A DNA stretch of 64,000 nt from Xiphydria camelus (GCA_963678675.1 OY783195.1:17763342-17827341), one strand, 5' to 3'; positions 19,440 to 30,042 are shown, numbered from the stretch's first letter. The notes: generated from the sequence alone by a model not told the origin. A program made the numbers and translations.

Positions 19440-19690
19440 AATGAGTCATGTACCTAACGGGACCGAGAGGTGGTTCCTCGTACCGTACGGAGAGGTCGGA
19501 ATTCGTCCCTATTTCTCCGTATAAGCGGATTAAGTAGCCGGCGCTTGGCGATGATTAGCAAAGTGATTTCGGTGACGCGTGACTCATTAGGAATCGTCCG
19601 GTAATTAGCTTTCCGCGAAAGGTACGGGACCCCGAGCGCATTCCAGCCCCTGCTTGGCCTTAACATACCCCATCTCATCCCTCGAGTGAG
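19440..19690. repeat. Repeat V-related copy, inverted
   Basis: GACTCATTAGGAATCGTCCG, GTAATTAGCTTTCCGCGAAA and GGTACGGGACCC parallel the right arm of repeat V (about 44645-44700, TTCGTTCGGTAATTAGCCTTCC). No gene. Confidence 0.5.
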
Positions 19691-20278
19691 CTTCGTTCTA
19701 CAAGAGTATATGCAGTAAGAAAGAGATATGCTAATAGCGAGATTTTCTAGTACACGAGTTTTGAATTTGAGAGTCCTTTGAACAGCCCGCGTTCTTTAGC
19801 GGAAAATATGACGGTCGTCACTTCATGCAGACCTGTCCAAAGAACTGTCACTCTACGAAAACGTGACGTAATGTCACACACTTTCTACACGGTACACAGG
19901 GAAAGTTAATATTTTGTGAGAATTAGTAACAAATTCTATATAAATGAAAGGTTGTTTTTCATTATGCCTAAGTCGAGACTATCGTGCTGCATAGTGGGGT
20001 ACAAAAATCGCCTTGAAAAAGAAGAAGTATATGGCATACTTTTAAATCTACTTTATATTTTGATTCGTAGACACTTGTTTGCGGCAGTACTCTACCTATA
20101 ATTATGGCATTTGCCGGGTCGTTGTATTTCAACAACATTTCTCACATGATTCTCGTCAGATAGTTCTTTTCCTTTCGTCCTCATGGTTTCACAAAGGAAA
20201 TTTTCATTAATTGGAATGAATCCGAAAGAGATAAACTTTTCCATTTTTCTATAAATAATTTATTTACTTACTTCACTA

Positions 20279-21125
20279 TGTACACCCGCCGTCTCGGATT
20301 CTGTCGCTGGAGAATTTTTTAAATGTTATTTTTAAATGTACTAACCAATGATTAATCAATCCTCATGCTTTCATTAAGGGGTTACACCACCTTGACCCTC
20401 CCAAAAATTACGGTTTTTCAAGAATGTTTTCTGAAGAATTGAAACGTTTTTATCCAAATTAAAGTACAGTAAGGTATTATACTACTATTAAGCTACAAAA
20501 AATTTTGTTTGTATTTTTTTATTTATAAACATGGCGGCTTTAATGGCAATTTACTAGAGCGCTGCGAAAATCGATGATCGTGCGGTGGGCACGATAACTC
20601 AGTCCAGGTTTAAGTTAGAACAATGAACGAAAAAGAATTAGTTTCAGTAGCTCAAAAGCTAGCGAAATACGTAGCCGTTTTCAAAAATATGCATTTTTCA
20701 CAAAATGGCATCGATTTGAAAGGAAAGATACATATTTTGCCCTGAATTTCGTTCATTAATGTGGTATAAAAAACGCAAATATCAATACTTTGAAAACATT
20801 GTACGTATTTTGCTAGATAAACATATAACGAATAAAATAAAAAAAGAATCAAGACGATTGATTGAAAATTGGCGGAGCTAGGGTGCCGACCGATTTTTAA
20901 AATGTAGTTTTGAGAAAAACGCGTTTAAAGTTTCGCGAGAACATTAGCGAGCCAAAAAAAATTTGTGATTTCTTGAAATTTTCAAAGTGGTGTAACCCCT
21001 TAATGTGAGGGTAAACGCCCCCGTAGCTAATGAGGGCATGAGAAGTAATTGTTCATTAGCTAGTATGTTTAAAACTGATATTTTGGAAAATCACTAGCGA
21101 CAGAATCTGAGATGCTGGGTGTACA
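20279..21125. repeat. Inverted-repeat element interrupted by a TTAA MITE
   Basis: TGTACACCCGCCGTCTCGG at the left mirrors GAGATGCTGGGTGTACA at the right, with inner arms TTCTGTCGCTGG/ACTAGCGACAGAATC and TAAATGTACTAACC/TAGTATGTTTAAA. Removing 20378-20999 plus one TTAA leaves a compact ~220-bp palindrome. Confidence 0.75.
20378..20999. mobile_element. TTAA-flanked MITE (piggyBac-type target), 622 bp
   Basis: Starts GGGGTTACACCACCTTG and ends CAAAGTGGTGTAACCCC, with TTAA on both sides (20374-20377 and 21000-21003). The empty site (TTTCATTAATGAGGG) is present at about 19253. The right-hand terminus and an AAAACGCGTTT...TTTCGCGAG interior resemble the element at 63251-63952. No transposase; a TTAA target suggests mobilisation by a piggyBac-like enzyme. 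Confidence 0.85.
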
Positions 21126-21483
21126 GGATGTCCCGCGCAGAACCGTACAGTTTCAGGGACCTTGAAATTTACCTTCGACCGGGCTTGGTCGGTACTCGAA
21201 TCATTTATGCCGGTAGAAGTCGAGTCGGTAGTTAGAGTTGCTATCAATTCGGGAGATCGAAGCGTCTAACCTCGAAATCTTGAATTTCTGAATAATGGTA
21301 ATTAATTTCCATTATTCACAAATTCACGATTTCGAGGTTAGATGCTTCGATCTCCCGAATTAACACCAACTCTAACTACCGACTCGACTTCTACCGGTAT
21401 AAATGACTCGAGTACCGACCAAGCCCGGCCGAAGATAAATTTCGAGATCCCTGCAACTGGTAGGTTCTGCGCGGGACATCCTG
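21124..21483. repeat. MITE A2, foldback
   Basis: CAGGATGTCCCGCGCAGAACC mirrors GGTTCTGCGCGGGACATCCTG. Inner arms carry CCGGGCTTGGTCGGTACTCG/CGAGTACCGACCAAGCCCGG and TTCGGGAGATCGAAGCGTC/GCTTCGATCTCCCGAA. A diverged relative of MITE A (4328, 5693). Nearly perfect arms of about 175 bp. Confidence 0.85.
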
Positions 21484-21512
21484 TCTAAAGGCACACTTTG
21501 TAACGTATTTAA

Positions 21513-22380
21513 GGTAGTTCCTCCGCAACAACCTCAACCAAAAGTTACATACCATGTTTATGTTTAAAATACTGATAATTGGTTTAATTAGTAGTAAATA
21601 AAATTAAAAACTACGCAATCTTGACTCGGTACTAATAGATAATACGATGGATATCATTTATTGCCGTAACATCATATCTTCTATATTGTGTTTTTGATGT
21701 ACCATTGCCAGTAAACTTCTTGCCGGGACTGTCCGGGCTTTGCCCCAATACACGAAATAGCTTGTATATCGATACCTTACTTTGAAAACCTCGTAAGTGC
21801 AATTTTTGACAAAAATGCTATTTATAGCTTACTGTGTTCAGATTTGAAACCTTAACACAGTAAGTTATAAATGGCATTTTTGTCAAAAATTCCACTTACG
21901 AGGTTTTCAAAGATAAGGTATCGATATACAGACGACGAACTCTTAGGTGTGCGTGTGAGCGACGATCGTGGCTCGCTGTCCCGTTCCCCCTTCGCGCACT
22001 CGTTCGCTTGCAGGCCTTGCAGATATATGCTATACGACCAAAATTGTGAGGGCTTCTCATGGTTATATCTTGGAAACTAGATGATGAATCATTCTCATTT
22101 TTTTTTCACATTATTCGTGATATCCTACTCTACCTTATCCTCGTTTTTTATCAACTTCTTAATTTTAATTTTGACGGTAGAATTAATGAAGTACTCTTTT
22201 GCCCATCATAACGTATTTGTTACGTGTAAATCAAGCCAACTTCAAGTGTAAATATCTCAGGTTTGGGACGGTCAAACTTATTTAAATTACACAGATGTTT
22301 GGATAACGCATTAAACAACATATGTTTATGTCAAATTTCAACCATTTCTTAATTCAACGATCTTGTGGGGGGATACTACC
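21513..22380. mobile_element. TTAA-flanked MITE, 868 bp, with nested foldback
   Basis: Starts GGTAGTTCCTCCGCAAC and ends GTGGGGGGATACTACC, flanked by TTAA at 21509-21512 and 22381-22384. The short TIR is GGTAGT plus a C-rich stretch. No transposase. The inner foldback (21762-21932) is a separate insertion or a subterminal palindrome. Confidence 0.7.
21762..21932. repeat. Foldback with ~75-bp arms
   Basis: TATATCGATACCTTACTTTG...AAAACCTCGTAAGTG mirrors CACTTACGAGGTTTTC...AAGGTATCGATATA around a short spacer with TTACTGTGTT/AACACAGTAA. The open frame through it is a palindrome by-product. Confidence 0.8.
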
Positions 22381-22384
22381 TTAA

Positions 22385-22649
22385 TGCTGTTGACGGCCAC
22401 TGTAGCACTGAATATTGCCTACTGCCGCGCCACCACTCGGGCATGCACGAGCCCTATAGAGAACGCTCCGTACTGCTTCGTACTCTGATACTGTAAGTGT
22501 GAAGCTAACGCCCAGGGAAAGGGGACCGCCGAGTCGTGGCGGAGAGAGCCGATGCGTCCCGAGTTTTGCGTCCTCTCATGCCTGCGTCGCCAGGAGTTTC
22601 GACTTCGCCACCCTAATAGCCGTTCTCACCGCCGTAGCGCGGCATTAGA
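22385..22649. other. GC-rich non-coding piece inside the split mariner
   Basis: Flanks the mariner coding block on its 5' side and holds no domain. Its GC content is well above the surrounding AT-rich repeats, so it derives from another insertion that I cannot name. Confidence 0.4.
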
Positions 22650-22654
22650 TGTTT

Positions 22655-23609
22655 CACATCAAAAATATGCGCCGTGTACGGAGAGAACGCCGTAAGCGAA
22701 AGTGTGTGTCAGAAGTGGTTTAAGAAATTTCGTTGCGGAGATTTTGATCTCGAAGATTCTCCTCGCTCTGGTCAGCCAGTCACTACTTATGTTGATCAAA
22801 TCAAGGCTTTAATCGACTCCGACCGGCATTTGACGACTACCGAGATCGGATATAACCTCTACATTAACCAATTAACTGTTTCGAGGCATTTACAGAAGCT
22901 TGGGATGGGTAAACAAGCTTGATATTTGGGTGCCGCACAAACTGAGCGAAAGGAATTTAATGGACCGAATTTCTGCTTGCGACTCGCTGCTCAAACGCCA
23001 TCAAAATGAATCATTTTTAAAGCAGATGATCACTGGCGATGAAAAGTGGATTGTCTACAACAATATCAGCCGAAAAAATCATGGTCGAAGCGCGGAAAGG
23101 TTCCTCAAACAGTCGCAAAGGTAGGATTACACCCGAAGAAGGTCATGCTCAGTATCTGGTGGGATTATAAAGGAATCGTATATTATGAGCTGCTGTCACC
23201 CAAAAAAACGATTGATTCCACCAAGTACTGCTCACAACTGATTAAATTAAAGCAAGCAATTGATCAGAAGCGGCCCGAATTGGCGAACAGAAAGGGCGTT
23301 GTGTTCCACCAGGACAACGCTAGGCCACACGTATCTCTGGTGACTCGGTAAAAATTATTGCGGTTTGGGTGGGATGTTTTGGTGCACTAACCGTATAGTT
23401 CAGAGCTAGCACCTTCAGAATTTCACTTGTTCCGGGCGCGACGGAACAATTTGAATAACAAAACCTTCAGTTCCCTGAACGTCCTCAAAAACCACTTAAA
23501 TGACTTCTTTGCCCAAAAATCTCAGGACTTCTATGAAAGAGGGATAATGTAGCTCGTGGAGAGATGGCAGAATGTCATTGAACAGAATGGAACATATTTA
23601 GTTGATTAA
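22655..23609 (+). pseudogene. Mariner transposase, N-terminus cut off, frameshifts and stops
   Basis: Cut-and-paste transposase acting in the nucleus on its own TIRs. Visible blocks: ICAVYGENAVSESVCQKWF (second helix-turn-helix), DFDLEDSPRSGQPV, DRHLTTTEIGYNL, then MITGDEKWIVYNN with the first catalytic aspartate, VVFHQDNARPHVSLVTR with the second, and SELAPSEFHLF where the third catalytic aspartate of the DD34D triad (usual APSDFHLF) is glutamate. The tail ERGIM and RWQNVIEQNGTYLVD is typical of the family end. Stops or shifts occur near 22922, 23050, 23350, 23390 and 23550. About 30 N-terminal residues are missing at the junction with nested sequence. Inactive. Confidence 0.85.
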
Positions 23610-23683
23610 AATCGTTTTATTTTCTAAATATTTTTCGTTTGAAATTTACTCAATTTTCGCTATAGAATCATGCATAAACCCAA

Positions 23684-23925
23684 TATATAAGACGAAACCA
23701 ACCGCGCCTTAGTAATGTACTGTCAAATATCATCATGTCGTGTTCCGCATCTCAACTCGCAGTCATCAAGTCAACCAAGGTCCTACACCGAGTCGATCTA
23801 ATCTAGCGTAAGCATATAACGAAAGGTACCGCGGAACATATACAGTGTATTCAGGTGCAAGCGGTCTAACTTGTAACTAAACAATTAGTCTCCATCGCAA
23901 TCTCACTCGCAGTCAACAAGACAAC
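23684..23925 (+). repeat. LTR-like repeat Z, copy 2, second segment
   Basis: Continues from 18664 across the mariner TA. Contains TATATAAGACGAAACC, then CTCGCAGTCATCAAGTCAAC and a CAAGGTCCTACACCGAGTCG block that is repeated after the Gypsy insertion (28619 onward). Ends at the ACAAC duplicated by the Gypsy element. Confidence 0.6.
23921..23925. repeat. Target site duplication ACAAC, 5' side
   Basis: Matches ACAAC at 28617-28621 directly after the 3' LTR. Five bases is the usual Gypsy duplication length. Confidence 0.9.
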
Positions 23926-24230
23926 TGTTGCGCCCCGACCAAGAAGGCACATGAATCAGCGCCTCCGGAATGTCCGAGGGTTTTCCACCCATCACGGACA
24001 TCCTCAGAGGCTCCGCTTGCCCTGTTACCTGCCAATGGGCCCGATCAAGGGAGCGTCCGGTGACAGGTACCTCCGGAATGTTCAAGAACTTGCGTACATT
24101 CCGGAGTTTCCAAAAGTCCCGTTCGCCCTCGCTACCTGCGAGTGCGTATTGGGTAGGAAAGCTCGAGAGTCAGTCGAAAGCTAGCAGCCAAGCGGTTCGG
24201 TCGTTAGTAGCCCTTCACGAAGACATAACA
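23926..24230 (+). repeat. 5' LTR of the Gypsy element
   Basis: 305 bp, starts TGTTGCGCCCCG and ends GAAGACATAACA. Contains an internal direct repeat of CTCCGGAATGT at about 23958 and 24070 and the mirror ACATTCCGGAG (24097). Aligns without gaps to the 3' LTR with about 17 differences. Confidence 0.95.
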
Positions 24231-24231
24231 G

Positions 24232-24241
24232 TGGCGCAGTC
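24232..24241 (+). other. Primer-binding site
   Basis: TGGCGCAGTC begins one base after the 5' LTR. TGGCGCAGTC is the start of the primer-binding site complementary to tRNA-Ser used by 17.6/297-type Gypsy elements; the match beyond ten bases is weak. Confidence 0.8.
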
Positions 24242-24244
24242 ATA

Positions 24245-25480
24245 ATGGCTAGAAAACCCAGTTCCACCGAGCTACTACTGCTAATGCTGAAGCAGCAGGA
24301 TGTGATGATGGCCATGATGAAGAAATTGGACACATTACCATCAGCAAGGCCACACTCGCCAGTAGCCTCATCCAGTCAGGCAATCAACACACAAGCCATC
24401 CAACTCCAGGAATTCATCCCGGATGACGACGACCCGTACGTCTTTGACAGTTGGATGAAACGCTTCGAGTTGGGGTCGATTGTGCTTTCCCGGATGTAAA
24501 GCCACCATATACGGAGGAACAAGATGCATACCGGGTGAAACTCATCATCAGCAAACTCTCCAGTACGGCATTCCATGAGTACCAAAAGAACTGCTCACCT
24601 AAAGACGTACTCGAGTTCAAGTATTCCGAGACAATAGAACGACTAAAAAAGCTATTCGTACGTCCGGCATCAATAGAACTTGATCATCTCGCGTTCCTCG
24701 AAATCGCGAAAACCGACGGGGAGCAATTCGACACGTTCACCAATCGTTTCCGTGATGCGTATCGGCGATATAACTACTCCGAACTCTCAGATGAGCAGTT
24801 CAAGTGTTTCATGTACATGGTCGCGATGAAATCACCAGTGGACAATGCAGCCCGCACGCGTATGTTGCACCAGCTCCGTAAAAAGGGGGAAAACATCGAG
24901 TTCGATGAGTTGGTCGAAGATGTTCGAGCGTTCCCAAGGTCAACGCCATTCAGGCAAAGAAGACCGACAGGAAGGAGCGAAGGGGATTGGAACTACCGAA
25001 AACCAACTGCTTCCGCTGTGACGGACTACACTGGTCGAAGGAGTGCCCTTATACAAAGCACGCGTACGTACAAAGTGCAAAGAGAAAGAAAGTCTACCAG
25101 GCCGTACACGAATATCGCCGAACCAAAGGACACTAAAAAAGTGAACTACGTGCGGGTAAACAGCATCAGCCAGTCGAGGAACTTAATCCGCTGCGACGTA
25201 CAAATCGACGGATCGCCAGTCAATTTCATGATCGATTCTGGCTCGGAGGTCACCATTATCAATGAGGACACCACATCACGCGATAGGTTCGCCGGAGCTC
25301 GCTAGCTGCAACACACAGGGACAGGCGCTCGACGGAACAGCATCCAGCACATTCATCGGACAGCTCAGAATGACGTTGAGTTTCAATGGCCGCTCAACAC
25401 AGCAAGGTATATGCGTCGCTAAAACAGGAGCCGACAACTTACTAGGCATTATGCTTGCGACGCACTTGGATTCCTAGACG
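24245..25480 (+). pseudogene. Gypsy gag and protease region, frameshifted
   Basis: Starts at ATG 24245 (MARKPSSTELLLLMLKQQD), 14 bases after the LTR. The frame shifts around 24460-24480. The second block (to 25305) has the capsid-like text RLKKLFVRPASIELDHLAFL and FRDAYRRYNYSELSDEQF. A zinc knuckle CFRCDGLHWSKEC (CX2CX3HX4C) is readable in another frame at about 25012-25050, so two more shifts lie around it. The aspartic protease motif FMIDSGSEVTIINE lies at about 25227-25268, and its C-terminal part (LLGIMLATHLDS) is in yet another frame to 25477. Gag packages RNA and the protease matures the polyprotein; this copy cannot make either. Confidence 0.85.
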
Positions 25481-25484
25481 TACC

Positions 25485-26918
25485 GCTAAAAAATTACTGG
25501 ACTATTAATGCCGTACACACACCACCGACCGAGATTTTCAAGTCGATCAGTGAGAAATTCCAGGATGTCTTCGCACCAAGACTCGGTTTGTGCACTGCAC
25601 TAAAGGCTCAGCTGCAGGCGAAACAAAACGTGTTACCTACTTTCAAACGCGCGCGTGTCATCGCATACGCAAGTCGGGACGCCGTCAGAAACGAACTAAA
25701 CCGACTCCAGAGCCTCGGCGTCATCACACCAGTATCATACGCGGAATGGGCGGCACCCATCGTAGCCATACGGAAACCGAATGGAGCAGTCCGTGTATGC
25801 AACGATTACTCAGCTGGACTTAACCAAGCATTGAAATTAGACAGCCATCCACTTCCACTTCCAGAAGATATATTCGCGACGCTCAATGGAGGAAAGATTT
25901 TCAGCCAAGTCGAATTTTCAGATGCGTATCTCCAAGCAGAGTTGGACGACCAATCCAAAAAGGTATGCACTATTACACGCCTCAAGTATTGTCCCAGTAC
26001 ACCCGTCTCCCATTCGGCGCGAAACCAGCACCAGGCATATTCCAGCGGATCATGGACTCTATGCTCGCCAAATTCAACTTCGCGATCGCATACCTGGACG
26101 ACATCATCGTCGTCAGTAAGTCGAGCGAAGAACATTACGAGCACCTACACGCCATATTCCAAGCAATTTCAGAATACGTATTCAAGGTTAAGGAGGAGAA
26201 GTGTCGTTTCGCCCAACCGTCAATCAAATACCTTGGACACATCATTGACAAAAGCGGCCGCCGACCTGACCCAGAGAAGGTCCAAACTATCGCCAACATG
26301 CCAGCACCAACCGACGTCGCGACGCTCCAATCCTATCTGGGCATGGTAAATTACTACTAACCGTACGTTGCGAATATGGTTAATATGCGGAGGCCATTGG
26401 ATCTTCTACTCAGGAAAGACAAAATATGGAATAGGAACCACGCATGCAAACAAGCATTCCAGCAGCTCCAAGACATTTTCACGTCCGACCTACTAACACA
26501 CTACGATCCAATACTCCCAATGATCGTAGCTGCCGATGCGTTAAATCAAGGAACTGGTGTGGTTTTGCTACACATCATGCCTCACGGATCCCGCAAAGCA
26601 GTCGTTTATGCTTCCCGCGCACTCACTTCGGCTGAGCAAAATTACTGCCAAATCGAGAAGGAAGGACTCGCATTAATATTCGCCGTAACGAAATTCCACA
26701 AAGTGGTCTACGGTCAACGTTTTACGCTCCAAACGGATCACGAGCCGCTGCTGCGAATATTCGGTTCCAAGAAGGGGGTCCCAGGATACGCAGCAAACAG
26801 ACTCCAACGATGGGCACTCATATTGCGGTCATATAACTTCCACATCGAGTATCAACGGACTCATAATTTCGGGACAAGCTGCCACATTGTCGAGATTGAT
26901 CGCCAGTACCACCACTAG
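25485..26918 (+). pseudogene. Gypsy reverse transcriptase and RNase H, frameshift and stop
   Basis: Block one (25588 to about 25975) has RNELNRLQSLGVITPVSYAE, APIVAIRKPNGAVRVCNDYS and FSQVEFSDAYLQ; the motif A position that is normally aspartate reads as glutamate (VEF). After a shift the second block (from 25965) has LPFGAKPAPGIFQRIMD, the catalytic YLDDIIVVS and KYLGHIIDKSG. A TAA at 26358-26360 interrupts the same frame within GMVNYY...PYVANM. RNase H follows from 26376 with IVAADALNQGTGVVL, QIEKEGLALIFA and LQTDHEPLL holding its acidic residues. The frame is lost again near 26890, before integrase. Confidence 0.9.
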
Positions 26919-28290
26919 CTCAGACGACGCGGTCGTCATCGGCGCGCTCAGTGTCGACGACGAACTGGGCGGAAGATTCGCCGAAGATGTTCGAAACGTA
27001 CTCATCACTTTCACCGATCTGGTTAACGCAACAATGAGCGACAAGACGTTAACGATGGTGAAAACCGCACTCCGAGAAAACAATTGGCCAATCGATGACG
27101 GCGTCCAGCTTTTCTACTGCCAAAAGGAGCACTTAACGATAATTCAAGAGTGCCTCATGTTTCAAGAACATGTCGTGATACCACAACGCTACCACTCAGC
27201 TGTTCTCAAGCTCCTCAATAAAGGTCATCCAGGGATTCAACGCATGAAACAATTGGCTAGAGCATACGTCTACTGGCCACACGTTGACAAATATATTGAG
27301 AAGATCGTAAAAGCATGTCGGCAATGCGCAGAAGCAGCAAAAAATCCGTTCAAACACGCCCTTCAACCATGGCCCAAGGCTACGTACCCGTGGCAACGTG
27401 TACACGTGGATTTCGCAGGACCAATCAGCGGCAAGTGGTTTCTTATCATCGTGGATAGCTACTCAAAATATCCCGATGTCTGCGTCATGCCTCACCCGAC
27501 AACTTCAGCAGTGATTTCAAAACTCAAATCACTATTCGCTCTTTTTGGACTTCCCGAGCTTCTCGTAACCGACAACGGCACACAATTCAGCAGTGCGACA
27601 TTAAAGGAGTTTTGCGCAAGCCAGGGCGTAAAACAAATGTTCTCTCCGCCATATCACCCACAATCAAACGGGCAAGCCGAGAGATTTGTCGACACTTTCA
27701 AAAGAACATTGCTGAAAGCTAAAGAGGGAGGAAACGTGGCGGACACGGTCACCGAATTCTTGTATCATTACAGAACGACGCCGTGCCAATCAGCACCCAA
27801 TGGAAAGTCGCCGGCGGAGGTGTTCCTAGGACGAATGCCGCAAACAGGACTCGGACTACTCCTACCATCAAAACGCGGAACGGACCGCGACCAATCAATG
27901 GCAGCTCAATACGATAAACACCATGGAGCCCGAGCCCAGTCATTTGCGCCAGGCGACTTAGTCTTCGCCAAGCGTTCGGAAAATGCCCCATGGGAAGCGG
28001 GACAAATAGAGAAGAGGCAAGGAGTCGTGTATACCGTCAAAAGCGAAACGGGAGCAGGACAATATCACGTTAACCAACTACGACCACGAATGGACGTTGA
28101 CGAGGAACTTCACCTATTTCTGGACACATTCGATTTACCAGTACCTACCACAGCCGAGGCCGAACCTTCGACGCCGGAGCCACAAACGACCTCGGCAACC
28201 ATAGAGCAACCCCGACGCTCCTCACGGACACGCAGACAACCGGACCGTCTACAATACCAAACGGAACCGGCGAGGTCAAAGTACAAGTAG
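26887..28290 (+). pseudogene. Gypsy integrase, longest intact block of the element
   Basis: 467 codons uninterrupted to TAG at 28288-28290, 21 bases before the 3' LTR. The zinc-binding region is readable as NKGHPGIQRMKQLARAYVYW and KACRQC; the first histidine of the HHCC motif looks replaced (LNKGH for LHxGH). The DDE core is complete: HVDFAGPI, LLVTDNGTQFSS and HPQSNGQAERFVDTFK. The C-terminal domain has APGDLVFAKRSE and a proline/threonine-rich tail. The ATG at 26887 lies in the RNase H overlap and is probably not a true start, since integrase is normally cleaved from the polyprotein. Integrase inserts the cDNA into the host genome. Confidence 0.9.
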
Positions 28291-28300
28291 CAGCAAGCCT

Positions 28301-28311
28301 AAGGAGGGAGG
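28301..28311 (+). other. Polypurine tract
   Basis: AAGGAGGGAGG lies directly before the 3' LTR, the expected primer position for plus-strand DNA synthesis. Confidence 0.85.
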
Positions 28312-28616
28312 TGTTGCGCCCCGGTCAAGAAGGCGCATGAATCAGCGCCTCCGGAATGTCCGAGGGTTTTCCACCCATCACGGACATCCCCAGAGGCTCC
28401 GCTTGCCCCGTTACCTGCCAATGGGCCCGACCAAGGGAGCGTCCGGTGACAGGTATCTCCGGAATGTTCGAGAACTTGCATACATTCCGGAGTTTCCAAA
28501 AGTCCCGTTCGCCCTCGTTACTTGCGAGTACGTGTCGGGTAGAAAAGCTCGAGAGTCAGTCGAAAGCTAGCAGCCAAGCGGTTCGGTCGTGAGTAGCCCT
28601 TCGCGAAGACATAACA
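28312..28616 (+). repeat. 3' LTR of the Gypsy element
   Basis: 305 bp, same ends as the 5' LTR. Differences from it are about 16 transitions and one transversion, and about six of them are CG versus TG or CA. Confidence 0.95.
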
Positions 28617-28880
28617 ACAACCGAGGTCCTGTACCGAGTCAATCTAATTCAGTGTAACTCATTATAAACCACGATCTAAATTTTCAAGACTATATCTCTT
28701 TAACTCGAATATATTGCTAACAATATAGTGAGTGTATTGTTCAGTTTATTAAACTAGCCAAAAGGTTTTAATCTACCTTGCGGTACGTTCGGTTTATCAC
28801 ATAGCCGTGTCACGCATAGTGTCCTCGGGATTTACGACCCCGAGGAGATCCATAAACTTGATTACGCGCCGACCGAACAA
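28617..28880 (+). repeat. LTR-like repeat Z, copy 2, third segment
   Basis: After ACAAC it continues AACCGAGGTCCTGTACCGAG, which duplicates the block at about 23777. Then come ATAGTGAGTGTATTGTTCAG (cf. copy 1 near 7215) and CGTGTCACGCATAGTG with GGGATTTACGACCCCGAGGA, also found diverged at 39700-39745. Confidence 0.55.
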
Positions 28881-29940
28881 AGACTTTCTTTGTTGCTTGT
28901 TGTAAAAATTCACACACATGTCAAGACAGATATTTTTATTTGCTTGTGTCAAAGAATGTGGCACCCACTTTGTTCCTTTTCAAATCTTTTCCATTGCTTC
29001 GAAGCGATAGAAAATAGTTTGTTGGGCTGTTGTGTCCAATAAGTGCTACCATATCATATGTGAGCGGTAACTTTGAATTACTTTTATGACACGGAATGGA
29101 AGTGTCCTAAAACTTATTCGTACACCTAATACAAATCGATAATTGCATTATCATACATATCACCTGTCCAATAAGATAGCATTGATTGTACTGAACATTT
29201 ATGGTAACTGATTTAGTCTAAACATAATACGAACCATTTAAAAATAACAATTTGTTCAGGCACTGTCCCGCCACACACAAGTACCATTTTGAACATTGGT
29301 GGCCTGTTTTGTTAAAGTCAGTTATTATTTCGATCTCGGTCATTTTTGTTAGGTTTGATTATACCGAGTGATTTGCAGAGTAGGCGACAGGAGATGTTTG
29401 AAGGATTAGTCGAAGTTCTCACGGGCCCTTGCGCGTCTCTTATGTCACCCACCCTGTAAAATACTTGGTAGAAATACTTGGCACTACTCGTACATTCAGA
29501 TATCAATACCTTTTTAAAGTAAAATATTTGTTTTGAAGGGAGGCAAAACATGGCGTGCAATTTTCGTTGGGGATTTTCTATAGATAAGATTTTTAGTGGG
29601 TTATTTTTTAAGTCACCCCTCCCCCCTCCGCCATCTCAGAAAGATTTCTTGGCGTATTTCTTACATTTTTGATGCATTTTTTAGGTCTATTATACTTTGT
29701 CTCTGCTTCGTATTTCGCGTCGAAGGAAACGCCACCGGTCGGAAGGCTGCTGTGGAGGGTGCGAGAAAGGGTTGGACCCGGAGGCTCTACACCCGAGTTA
29801 AGTTTCGTAAAGGGGATATTTTAATTACCGGCCATATCCATTCACTCGCAGTATATTTCGCGATACACCTGCTCCTATATCCGGCGGCGTTGGGAAGGCA
29901 GCATCACCCCTGAACGACCTCGCGCCATTTGTCTTCCGAG
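28881..29940. other. No gene assigned
   Basis: A minus-strand stretch near 29020-28940 reads NYFLSLRSNGKDLKRNKVGA, which looks protein-like but is not recognised and is not long. The rest holds short frames only. A moderately GC-rich segment (29720-29900) precedes a TATA-like box. Confidence 0.4.
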
Positions 29941-29942
29941 TT

Positions 29943-29950
29943 TATATAAA
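29943..29950 (+). promoter_or_regulatory. Possible TATA box
   Basis: TATATAAA followed by GGCAGCC, in a GC-rich context upstream of a pyrimidine-rich leader (TTCCTTCC run at 30014). It looks like a core promoter, but no convincing gene begins in the following kilobase. Confidence 0.3.
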
Positions 29951-30013
29951 GGCAGCCACCCTAATCTCCGATACCTTCGCGCGTCCCGCATCATCCCACC
30001 TAGACGTTCTCCA

Positions 30014-30042
30014 ACTTCCTTCCTTCCTTCCTTCCTTCCTTT
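30014..30042. repeat. (TTCC)n microsatellite
   Basis: About seven TTCC units. Confidence 0.9.

Larger units (their letters stand above)
18665..23683 (+). mobile_element. Mariner element split by ~3.7 kb of nested insertions
   Basis: The left TIR TTGAGTCTATGCATGATTCC (18665) pairs with the right end GGTTT-type TIR that reads, in reverse complement, TTGGGTTTATGCATGATTCT (ending 23683). TA flanks both (18663-18664 and 23684-23685). Keeping about 18665-18909 and 22650-23683 gives about 1.3 kb, the normal mariner length, so nearly everything between is later insertion. Repeat Z continues across the TA. Confidence 0.75.
23926..28616 (+). mobile_element. Gypsy LTR retrotransposon, structurally complete, coding broken
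   Basis: 4.69 kb bounded by two 305-bp LTRs (TGTTGCGCC...GACATAACA) and a 5-bp target duplication ACAAC (23921-23925 and 28617-28621). Order is gag, protease, reverse transcriptase, RNase H, integrase, which places it in Ty3/Gypsy. No envelope-like gene follows integrase. By eye the LTRs differ at about 17 of 305 positions, so the insertion is not recent. At least five frame changes and one in-frame stop separate the coding blocks. GC content is visibly higher than in the flanking sequence. Confidence 0.95.

Noticed and set aside
29596..29913. 105-codon frame upstream of the TATA-like box
   Set aside because: No domain or repeat support; could be chance in a GC-rich stretch.
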